From an uncultured Chlorobiota bacterium (GTDB lineage Bacteria; Bacteroidota; Bacteroidia; Bacteroidales; JAADGE01), in assembly GCA_947311265.1 (NCBI GenBank), contig CAMZKQ010000254.1, forward strand, positions 1 to 14,506: a DNA stretch of 14,506 bases. The letters run 5' to 3'. Made by a program: the position numbers and the translations under genes. The notes below the pieces were generated by a model. That model was not told where the DNA came from and did no database searches. It worked only from the letters and a program-made list of their open reading frames with translations. Below are positions 6,994 to 13,633 of the stretch, piece after piece (positions within the stretch are counted from its first letter, which is position 1; each line of letters starts with the position of its first letter).

Positions 6994-7992
6994 CTATTTC
7001 GGGTCGTAAGCCCATTTGAGGTATAATGCCCCCCAAGTAAACCCTGCTCCAAAAGAGGCTATAATTAGCTTGTCGCCTTTTTTGAGCTGGCTTTCCCATT
7101 CATTAAGTAAAAGCGGAATAGTACCGTTGGTGGTGTTGCCATATTTTTCGATATTTACCATCACTTTTTCTTTTGTCATTTCCATGCGGTTGGCTACTGC
7201 ATCTATAATGCGTTGGTTGGCTTGGTGCGGAACAAGCCACTCAATATCGCTATGCGATAAGTTGTGCTTTTCCATCATTTTAGCGGCGACATCTGCCATC
7301 TCTGTAACGGCGTGCTTAAATACGTGCCTTCCGTCCTGAAATACAAAATGTTCTCCTGCATCAATGGTGGCATGGGTGGCTGGTTTTAGAGAGCCTCCGG
7401 CTTTCATGTGTAGGTATTTCCTGCCCATACCGTCGGTATGTAATATTTCGTCTATTAGCCCGAGGTCTTCGGTGGTGGGTTCTAGGAGTACTGCTCCTGC
7501 ACCGTCTCCAAAAATGGGGCTAACTGCTCTGTCTTTATAATCTATAATGGAGGACATTTTATCGCCAGCAACGAGTACTACTTTTTTGTACATTCCTGAT
7601 TGTACATACTTTGCAGCGGTTGCAAAACCAAAAAGGAAGCCTGAGCAAGCGGCACTAATATCAAAACTAAAGGCATTTCTGATGCCCATTTTATCGCTAA
7701 TAATATTTGCTGTTGCGGGGAATTGCATATCGCCTGTAATTGTGCAGCAGATAAGTAAATCTACTTCTTCTGGTTTTGTACCGGTTTTTGCAAAGAGTTG
7801 CTCTACTGCTTTTACGCCCATGTCGGACATGCCTAAGCCTTCGCCTTTTAAAATGCGTCTTTCTTTTATTCCTATGCGGGTCATTATCCACTCATCGGAG
7901 GTGTCTACATTTTTAGCAATTTCGTCGTTGGTTAGGATATAGTCGGGGACATATCCTGCTACGCCAGTAATGGCTGCGTTAATTTTAGTCAT
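6994..7992 (-). CDS. fabH: Beta-ketoacyl-ACP synthase III
   Basis: FabH condenses acetyl-CoA (or a branched primer) with malonyl-ACP to start each fatty acid chain. The 332 residues match the family's usual length. The thiolase-fold catalytic triad is visible: Cys116 in DISAACSGF, His256 in VPHQANQRI, and Asn286 in KYGNTTNGTIP. The early TSDEWIMTRIGIKER segment (31-45) and the closing SFGAGFTWGALYLKW are also diagnostic. Start is ATG. It lies 123 bp downstream of rpmF and is followed by a long terminator, so its transcript does not obviously run into accB, although the gene order rpmF-fabH-accB-accC is retained. Confidence 0.97.
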   Translation of the reverse strand: MTKINAAITGVAGYVPDYILTNDEIAKNVDTSDEWIMTRIGIKERRILKGEGLGMSDMGVKAVEQLFAKTGTKPEEVDLLICCTITGDMQFPATANIISDKMGIRNAFSFDISAACSGFLFGFATAAKYVQSGMYKKVVLVAGDKMSSIIDYKDRAVSPIFGDGAGAVLLEPTTEDLGLIDEILHTDGMGRKYLHMKAGGSLKPATHATIDAGEHFVFQDGRHVFKHAVTEMADVAAKMMEKHNLSHSDIEWLVPHQANQRIIDAVANRMEMTKEKVMVNIEKYGNTTNGTIPLLLNEWESQLKKGDKLIIASFGAGFTWGALYLKWAYDPK

Positions 7993-8046
7993 AGTTTTAT
8001 TTTTTGCCGGTGCTTAGTGTTGTGATTTGAAAAAAAGTTTAAGCAG

Positions 8047-8075
8047 AAAATGCCGAAGGTATTTTATCTTCGGCA
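8047..8075 (-). terminator. Possible weak terminator or attenuator between rpmF and fabH
   Basis: An 8-bp GC-rich perfect stem (8051-8058 with 8068-8075) with a 9-nt loop is followed on the minus strand by only four T's. It lies in the 123-bp gap after rpmF. It could reduce read-through into fabH rather than stop it, or be a processing site. Confidence 0.5.
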
Positions 8076-8115
8076 ATTGGGGGGTTATATCTCGAAAACA
8101 AAATATTATCCTCTG

Positions 8116-8301
8116 CTATAGGGCTTCACCCATATCAATGGCCTGTACGCCTCTGTAGTGGCCGCATTCGGCACAGACTCTATGGTATTGGATTGTAGCG
8201 TTGCAATTGGAGCAAGTAGAGAGTTGCTTTGGATAAGTTTTGTAGTGTGTTCTTCTTTTGTTTCTTCTTTGTTTGGAAATTTTCCGTTTAGGATGTGCCA
8301 T
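8116..8301 (-). CDS. rpmF: 50S ribosomal protein L32
   Basis: A 61-residue basic protein of the large ribosomal subunit. It begins MAHPKRKISKQRRNKRRTHY, the usual L32 start, and has two zinc-type cysteine pairs, CSNC and CAEC, so it is the zinc-binding form. It ends with the family's typical CGHYRG segment. The ATG lies 34 bp after the DUF177 gene, and together they form the widely conserved yceD-rpmF pair. Confidence 0.98.
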   Translation of the reverse strand: MAHPKRKISKQRRNKRRTHYKTYPKQLSTCSNCNATIQYHRVCAECGHYRGVQAIDMGEAL

Positions 8302-8335
8302 TTTACTTTTTATTTTAGTGTTTGAATATTTTATT

Positions 8336-8869
8336 TTAGTTCAGTAGCTTTTTTAATTCGTCCCACCTAGGGTCGGATATTTTACTGGCTTCTGGTATTT
8401 TGTTTATATTTTCTAGCCTATCTAGCATTTCTTTGTTGCATAGGCTGTTTCCATTTTGGTCTTCGTTGTGTACTCTTCGTACCGGAAGGCTCATATTTAT
8501 ATAGTCGAAAAAATGCTTTTTTAAATTGAGTATAACTGCATCTCTTGCGATTATAATTTTTTCGTCGGCATCAGACAGGTCTGAATTTGCGTTGCCAAAT
8601 TCGGCAATTAGAATTTCATTTAGCTCTACTGGGCAGTCGAATTTATCGGAACATCTATCGCAGATGGTGTTTATTGTGCCTGTGAGTTGAGTTTCAATTC
8701 TTACTGCTCTTTCGTTTTTTTCGAGTGTTAGTTCTATTTTAATTTCTGCTTTTTTTATTTCGGAACCTTTAAAGTCATCAAAAAAATCATCTGAAATTGA
8801 AAATTTAAACTGGTGGCTACCGTTTTTTAAATCGAGTATCCTTATGCTATATTTTTCTGAGTTATTCAA
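8336..8869 (-). CDS. DUF177 / YceD-family protein
   Basis: The 177-residue protein belongs to the DUF177 (YceD) family, which nearly always precedes rpmF and is linked to 23S rRNA accumulation in E. coli and plants. The core is visible as FKFSISDDFF near the start, a beta segment RIETQLTGTINTICDRCSDKFDCPV with Cys70, Cys73 and Cys79, and the late LPVRRVHNEDQNGNSLCN segment followed by DPRWDELKKLL, the family's usual ending. No ATG is available at the N-terminus: a stop lies five codons upstream, and the first plausible start is TTG at 8869. A -7 promoter element lies about 23 bases upstream. Confidence 0.93.
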   Translation of the reverse strand: MNNSEKYSIRILDLKNGSHQFKFSISDDFFDDFKGSEIKKAEIKIELTLEKNERAVRIETQLTGTINTICDRCSDKFDCPVELNEILIAEFGNANSDLSDADEKIIIARDAVILNLKKHFFDYINMSLPVRRVHNEDQNGNSLCNKEMLDRLENINKIPEASKISDPRWDELKKLLN

Positions 8870-8891
8870 TTTTCTGAATATTTAAAACGTG

Positions 8892-8899
8892 CAAAATTA
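8892..8899 (-). promoter_or_regulatory. Candidate -7 element upstream of the DUF177-rpmF operon
   Basis: On the minus strand this reads TAATTTTG, an exact match to TAnnTTTG. It would give a 5' leader of roughly 15 bases before the TTG start at 8869. The -33 region is T-rich without a clear TTTG. Confidence 0.5.
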
Positions 8900-8948
8900 T
8901 ATATTTATCTGTAAAATAAAAATATAATTCTCTACTATTTTTATTTTT

Positions 8949-10199
8949 TTACTGCTTTACAATTTTTATTGTTTTAACGGATTGCCCATTAGAGAGTTGC
9001 ATGAAGTAGATGCCTTTTGCTAAACTTTGCATTTGGACTGCGGCAGTATTTGTTTTTACTCGGGTTTGTAGAACGAGTTGCCCTGAAATTGAATATATTT
9101 TAATTTCAAAATTTTGCTTATTCCCGTTTTTAATTTCCAAATTTAATGCTTTGGTAACAGGGTTATTATACTTTATAGTTAGTGTATTTATTTTATTGAT
9201 ATTTACATTAGGATTGGCAACGGCAACGGTCATTATTACTGGTAGGTGGTCGGACATTTCGTAAAGTGCACTTGCTATTGTTGTGGAAACGGCATTGTTG
9301 CCTCCCCAGTTTACGGAGCTATTGAAATGGTCGCCATCTTGCCCTATGGTTTCGTAGCTGCCGGGTTTGTAAGAGAGTTTTTTTGTTCCATTTTTTACGT
9401 CTGCGGAAATCATTACAAAATCGAAGCGGTCGTCGAGCCCACCGCCAACGGCACAGCTGCCCGAGTAGTGCGAGGATTGGGTATGGTAATTTGTGTAAGC
9501 AGAATTGTTGGACCAGCTGCCCAGCTGGTTTATAGGGTCGTAAAAATTGAGTGTGGCGTTGGAGTAGTTGGTCATTTTCTGAAATCCAGCATCGCTGGAG
9601 GAGTACATATTAAGGTCGCCAGTGAAAAAATAGTTGCCTGCACCAAGTTGGTCAATTCTTGCCATTACGTTGTTGATGCTGTTACGCCTGTCCTGCTCGT
9701 CGTCATTGTTGTTGCCGGCTTTTAGGTGGGCAGAAATGACTGTGAATTCTGGCGGGTTGGTGCCGCCATAGGCGGCTTCTGTGTATCTGAATTTGTAAAT
9801 ATTGATACTCCTAGGGTAGGAGTAGGTGGTTTCTTGCCCTGTAAGGATAAATTTTTCGGTATTGTAAAAAATCATATTTGTAATACTCGAATTGCCTGTT
9901 AATGTGGCTCTTGCATACGTTTTACTGCCGTAAGAGTTTAAGGCATTATTGAGTAGGTTATCGGCATTTGCGTTGGATTTTCCCAGCTCGTTTACGCATA
10001 GAATATCGGGTTGTGCGTAACCTAAAATTATCTCTAAATTATTATTTTTATCGGTGGTATTATTATTTGTATTATCACAGCTAAAAATTTCTAGCCCATA
10101 GTAAAGTAAATTATATTGCATTATTTTAAATTCTTCTTGGGCTACTATTTTTCCTGCAAATGCTGTAAATAAGAATAGCAATATTAGTATTTTTCTCAT
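8949..10199 (-). CDS. Secreted endonuclease/exonuclease/phosphatase-family enzyme with T9SS sorting domain
   Basis: This 416-residue protein has a signal peptide (cut near VAQ-E, residue 21). An EEP (DNase I-like) phosphoesterase domain spans about 24-325. Metal and catalytic residues are visible: Asn30 in MQYNLLYYG, Glu71 in VNEL, His158 in ISAHLKAG, Asp195 and Asn197 in GDLNMY, Asp260 in DDRFDFV, and the closing SDHLP (316-320). Residues about 340-416 form a type A T9SS C-terminal sorting domain (the YSISGQLV and LAKGIYFMQLSNG motifs, ending in a basic IKIVKQ). It is therefore exported and probably attached to the surface or released. The substrate could be extracellular nucleic acid or a phosphodiester; the domain alone does not decide. 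It looks like a single-gene unit with its own promoter. Confidence 0.92.
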   Translation of the reverse strand: MRKILILLFLFTAFAGKIVAQEEFKIMQYNLLYYGLEIFSCDNTNNNTTDKNNNLEIILGYAQPDILCVNELGKSNANADNLLNNALNSYGSKTYARATLTGNSSITNMIFYNTEKFILTGQETTYSYPRSINIYKFRYTEAAYGGTNPPEFTVISAHLKAGNNNDDEQDRRNSINNVMARIDQLGAGNYFFTGDLNMYSSSDAGFQKMTNYSNATLNFYDPINQLGSWSNNSAYTNYHTQSSHYSGSCAVGGGLDDRFDFVMISADVKNGTKKLSYKPGSYETIGQDGDHFNSSVNWGGNNAVSTTIASALYEMSDHLPVIMTVAVANPNVNINKINTLTIKYNNPVTKALNLEIKNGNKQNFEIKIYSISGQLVLQTRVKTNTAAVQMQSLAKGIYFMQLSNGQSVKTIKIVKQ

Positions 10200-10279
10200 A
10201 AGTGGGTAAGGTATTTTTTGCTTATTTACAAGGGTGGGGGGTAAAGCTGCCTTTTTTATTTTATTATTAAATGTGTTCG

Positions 10280-10311
10280 CAAAGGTATAACTATTTAGCT
10301 TGAAAAACCAA
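10280..10311 (-). promoter_or_regulatory. Candidate promoter of the EEP-family gene
   Basis: The minus strand has TACCTTTG (10280-10287), an exact -7 match to TAnnTTTG. A TTGG lies 20 bases upstream (10308-10311), near the usual -33 position. A transcript from here would have a leader of about 75 bases. Confidence 0.55.
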
Positions 10312-10403
10312 CTCTCCTATGAAAAACTGTTTTTTAAATTATTTTTTGTTAGTATAAAGTGCCTTTGCAGAGATGTATTAAAATTAAACCTTGCTGAATA
10401 TGT

Positions 10404-10438
10404 AAAAAGCCTACACTTAAATAGTGTAGGCTTTTTTT
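10404..10438. terminator. Bidirectional terminator after the SPOR-domain gene
   Basis: A perfect 14-bp inverted repeat (10404-10417 with 10423-10436) with a 5-nt loop has A5 on one side and T7 on the other. It lies 23 bases downstream of the SPOR gene stop on the minus strand. It is the strongest terminator in this part of the window. The 261-bp gap around it (10200-10460) otherwise holds only the EEP promoter. Confidence 0.92.
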
Positions 10439-10460
10439 CGCTTTAATATAGCTAATTTTT

Positions 10461-11504
10461 CTATTGCCCTTTCATTTCATCAGTAACCTCCGTTTGCTCC
10501 CCGTTTACAAATACTACAATAAATGCACCGTGTTGTGGGGCAAGCGTGTCTCGATAGGCTTCTGCTTCTTGGTAGGTTTTAAACTCCCCTGCCCAGTATT
10601 TGTACCAATCATTAACAAATGTATCTGTTAGAGGCTTCATGTTTTTGGCACGAGAGCTAATTAACCAGCTAGATAATGGCGTGTGCGATGCCGAAATTTG
10701 AACTTTAAAAACTCGGTTAGCTGTTGCTACTTCGTTGGCTCTCCTCGCTGCCTCTGCTGCTTCTTCTGCATCACGAATCTCTTTTATTTTAATACGGGCT
10801 TGCGATACATATTTCCCCGTAGAAAAATGGCTTACATAGCTGTTATAAGCTGCAATTGTATTGGTTGATTTGGCCTTGTCCCAAGCGGCTAAATCCTCTT
10901 CATTTTTTTTCTTTTTAACCCCTTGCGATAGAATTATTTTTAATGCCTCAATTTGTTTGGCAATACCAGCCTCCATTAATTTCTGACCAGAATTAATTTC
11001 CGCCAAAATCTTTTTTCCTTTTAGTTTTTTAAGGTCTTTTTTCTTTTTTCCTTTGTATTTTTTAAATTTCCCTTTGCCTTCGCTAAACTTTTCATCACAC
11101 TCATAATCAAGCCCCTTTGCATCATCTTCATCTGTTTTGCTATAATAAGTTGCGGCATTAATGGCCTCGGAATAGACATCTTTAATACTCGTATAAGCTT
11201 TGCTTAAATCATTCCCTGCTTTAATATAGTACTGCTTGGCTTTCCATGTTTTTCGTTCGTATTTTTTAGCTTTCCGCTTCGACTTTTTCTTTTTTAGCTT
11301 AGCATATTTTTTTTCGATTGTTTTTGCCGCCTTTTTGCCTTTTTCGGCAGATTTGATTTTTTTTTCTGCCGACGAAATTTTCTTTTTTTGTGCATCAGTA
11401 AGCTGGTCTGTAAATGCAGCATAGATTACTTCTGACTGGGCAGAAACAAATTTTGGAGCAGTAATGAGAAATACTGCAAAGAGAATAAAAATAACTTTTT
11501 TCAT
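10461..11504 (-). CDS. Lysine-rich SPOR-domain protein
   Basis: The 347-residue protein has a signal peptide (cut near VSAQ-S, residue 23), so it acts in the envelope. Residues 35-95 are an extremely lysine-rich, coiled-coil-like stretch (repeated EKK, KKYAKLKKKKSKRKAKK); a second Lys cluster is near 143-165. Residues about 206-243 read like a tetratricopeptide-like unit (AYNSYVSHFSTGKYVSQA), followed by an Ala/Glu/Arg helix (246-263). A SPOR domain occupies about 265-335 (VFKVQISAS, then a WYKYWAGEFKTYQEAEAYRDTL core). SPOR domains bind glycan strands stripped of peptides at division sites, so a cell-wall or division role is likely but inferred. The basic region may contact polyanions or peptidoglycan. 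It appears to be monocistronic. Confidence 0.87.
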   Translation of the reverse strand: MKKVIFILFAVFLITAPKFVSAQSEVIYAAFTDQLTDAQKKKISSAEKKIKSAEKGKKAAKTIEKKYAKLKKKKSKRKAKKYERKTWKAKQYYIKAGNDLSKAYTSIKDVYSEAINAATYYSKTDEDDAKGLDYECDEKFSEGKGKFKKYKGKKKKDLKKLKGKKILAEINSGQKLMEAGIAKQIEALKIILSQGVKKKKNEEDLAAWDKAKSTNTIAAYNSYVSHFSTGKYVSQARIKIKEIRDAEEAAEAARRANEVATANRVFKVQISASHTPLSSWLISSRAKNMKPLTDTFVNDWYKYWAGEFKTYQEAEAYRDTLAPQHGAFIVVFVNGEQTEVTDEMKGQ

Positions 11505-11584
11505 TATTAAATAGTTTAGATTTTTGTTTGATTTTAACTAATTACTTTATGTTATACAATTTTTTTGCCAAAGTTTATGATTTA

Positions 11585-11613
11585 CAAAATATCTTTACAA
11601 TTGTTAATGCAAA
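11585..11613 (-). promoter_or_regulatory. Weak candidate promoter of the SPOR-domain gene
   Basis: On the minus strand a TTTG (11610-11613) lies 18 bases before TATTTTG (11585-11591), which is one base short of the TAnnTTTG consensus. The spacing is close to the usual -33/-7 layout, about 80 bases upstream of the ATG. Confidence 0.3.
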
Positions 11614-11709
11614 CTTAACATTTTTTTTTATAATCTTCTGATATCCAATCATAATAAAAAAAATTAAAATAAAATACTGAAAAAGTAAAGAAACTTAAAG
11701 GAAAAAAAT

Positions 11710-11717
11710 TATTTTTG
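11710..11717 (+). promoter_or_regulatory. Candidate -7 element upstream of efp
   Basis: TATTTTTG is an exact match to the Bacteroidota -7 consensus TAnnTTTG and lies 64 bases before the efp ATG. There is no obvious TTTG at the -33 position. The element sits in the 277-bp divergent gap between the SPOR gene and efp, which is otherwise AT-rich and empty of genes. Confidence 0.45.
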
Positions 11718-11735
11718 TATTCCTTTAATACATTT

Positions 11736-11756
11736 CCTGTAAATGTACAGGTTTTT
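11736..11756 (+). promoter_or_regulatory. Small hairpin with T-run in the efp leader
   Basis: CCTGTA (11736-11741) pairs with TACAGG (11746-11751) around a 4-nt loop and is followed by TTTTT. If transcription starts just after the -7 element at 11710-11717, this lies inside the leader, 25 bases before the efp start. It could act as a weak attenuator, or as an operator if read as DNA. Confidence 0.4.
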
Positions 11757-11781
11757 ACTTATCAATAATTAACGACAATAA

Positions 11782-12351
11782 ATGGCATCAACATCAGACT
11801 TTAGAAATGGACTTTGTTTAGAATTTAACAATGGGCTTTATACAATAACACAATTTCAGCATGTAAAGCCAGGAAAAGGGGCCGCATTTGTTCGTACAAA
11901 ATTAAAAAACCTAACCACAGGAAAAGTAATTGACCATACTTTTAATGCAGGCGTAAAAGTAACCACTGCAAGAATTGAACGGCGACCACACCAGTTTTTA
12001 TATAAAGACGATATGGGCTTCCACTTTATGCACCGAGAAACCTACGAACAAGTTACATTACAAGAAGAGTTAATTGATAATTTCGACTTAATGAAAGACG
12101 GGCAAGAGCTAGACATTGTTGTACATGCCGATACAGAAACGCCTCTTTTTTGCGAATTACCAGCTTTTGTAGAACTGGTGGTAACCTACACCGAGCCAGG
12201 TGTAAAAGGCGATACCTCATCAAGCTCATCTAATAAAAGAGCAACCGTAGAAACAGGGGCAGATATTTTTGTACCTCTTTTTGTTAATATCGACGATAAA
12301 TTAAAAATAGATACGCGCTCTCGCTCCTATTCTGAAAGAGCAAAATCATAA
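11782..12351 (+). CDS. efp: Elongation factor P
   Basis: EF-P binds between the P and E sites of the ribosome and rescues translation stalled at proline runs. The 189-residue protein has the three-domain form. Domain I (1-65) contains the tip loop KPGKGAAF with Lys32, the residue that lines up with the modified Lys34 of E. coli. The central OB domain has HFMHRETYEQVTL, and the third domain carries the EF-P signature with ETGADIFVPLFVNIDDKLKIDTRSRSY near the C-terminus. Start is ATG. It begins a plus-strand group with the PP2C-type gene 31 bp later and ribF after that. Whether Lys32 is modified, and by what, cannot be told from this window. Confidence 0.97.
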   Translation: MASTSDFRNGLCLEFNNGLYTITQFQHVKPGKGAAFVRTKLKNLTTGKVIDHTFNAGVKVTTARIERRPHQFLYKDDMGFHFMHRETYEQVTLQEELIDNFDLMKDGQELDIVVHADTETPLFCELPAFVELVVTYTEPGVKGDTSSSSSNKRATVETGADIFVPLFVNIDDKLKIDTRSRSYSERAKS

Positions 12352-12382
12352 TCAAAAAAAGCGAACAAATAAAAAGTAACTC

Positions 12383-13621
12383 TTGGCTAAAAAAGCATCA
12401 TTAAAAAGACTCCATTTCTGTAATTTCAAGCTAAATGCCCTGCTTGAGGTTACGAATGCCATTAATGCTGATTTATCTGCCGAAAGCCTACTCAAAAATT
12501 TTGAGCAACTGCTTATTAAAGAATTAAATATTGGCAAAATTATAATCTTTGCCTCTACCCCCTCTTGGGAAATGGTTTTACAGTCGGGCGGTAAAACAGA
12601 GAACTACGAAAACATAAATATTGAAAACGACTTGCTACCCCACGAGGCAATAACTACTACCACTTCTACTGAAAATCCGCACTTAGAAAGCTACGATTTT
12701 ATAATTCCAGTATCGCATAAAACACGCCCCCTAGCCTATGTGCTTATTGGCGATGTGGACGAAGAAAAAGAAGGGCTAAGCCCCTCGATAAAACACCTCT
12801 CATTTATTCAGACGCTGACCAATGTGATTTTTGTTGCCTTGGAAAATAAAAAACTCCTTCGAGAAAACATAAAACAAGAAGGTATGCGTAAAGAGCTTGA
12901 GCTAGCATCGAAAATGCAAACTATGCTTATCCCCGACCCAGAAAGATTCCCTAAAAACAAGTATATTTCTATCTAAACATTTTACCTCCCGCACTTTGAA
13001 GTGGGCGGCGATTATTACGATTTTGTACAAATATCCGAAAACGAACTGTTTTTCTGTATTGCTGATGTTTCAGGAAAAGGCATTTCTGCGGCCATCTTAA
13101 TGTCCAATTTCCAAGCCAGTATGAAGGCCTACTTACGAGAAGGTCTAAACTTAACAGACTTAGTTACAAAACTAAACGATAGAGTGGTAGAAAATGCACA
13201 AGGTGAAAAATTTATTACCTTTTTTGCCGCAATTTATAACTACCAAACACGAGAGCTAAAATATGTTAATGCTGGGCATACCCCCCCATTCTTATATTTT
13301 ACAAAAACAAAAGAACTCAAGCAACTTACCGAAGGTTGCCCAGGTATGGGCATGCTAGACGATTTGCCGCCTGTAAAAGAGGGGCGACTTATTATAAGAA
13401 AATCGGCAAAAATAATTTGCTATACCGATGGGCTGGCAGAGCTTAAGTATGAAAACAAGGTGGAAGGTGGGCTTATTGCTTTGGAAGCTTGTATGTCCGA
13501 TAAATTACCTGTAAGTTATGCGTTTGAAAGAGTAAAAAAAATATTAAATCTAGAGAAAAGTAATATTGCCCTTTTCGATGATATTTCTCTTTTGGGGATT
13601 GATTTTTTACAACAGTTTTAA
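12383..13621 (+). CDS. GAF-like/PP2C (SpoIIE/RsbU-type) phosphatase, interrupted by an in-frame TAA
   Basis: One frame runs from a TTG start at 12383 to 13621 (412 codons before the stop), but codon 198 (12974-12976) is TAA. There is no ATG near the start; a stop lies just upstream of the TTG. Residues about 15-160 look like a GAF-type sensor domain (FKLNALLEVTNAINADLS...). Residues 160-195 form the helical linker usual before such phosphatases (KELELASKMQTMLIP). After the stop comes a PP2C/SpoIIE domain with the metal residues VGGDYYDF (207-214), ADVSGKG (about 227-233), NAGHTPP and YTDGLAE. Such enzymes remove phosphate from Ser/Thr on anti-sigma-antagonist proteins. As read, the chain would end before the catalytic domain. 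A single base change explains the stop, whether mutation or error. Confidence 0.85.
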
Positions 13622-13633
13622 ACTCAATAATTT

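Noticed and set aside
8913..8947. A 12-bp inverted repeat between the EEP gene and DUF177
   Set aside because: It is made only of A and T in AT-rich spacer and no T-run follows the stem on the minus strand, so it is weak as a terminator and could be chance.
9246..9725. A 159-codon plus-strand open frame inside the EEP gene region
   Set aside because: It lies fully antisense to a well-supported EEP domain with catalytic residues, and its translation shows no recognisable domain. It is a shadow frame.
13001..13621. Independent gene encoding only a PP2C domain, starting at GTG 13001
   Set aside because: The GTG is the valine of the conserved VGGDYYDF motif and the frame joins the upstream sensor half without a shift. 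It is the second half of one interrupted gene, though low-level restart cannot be excluded.
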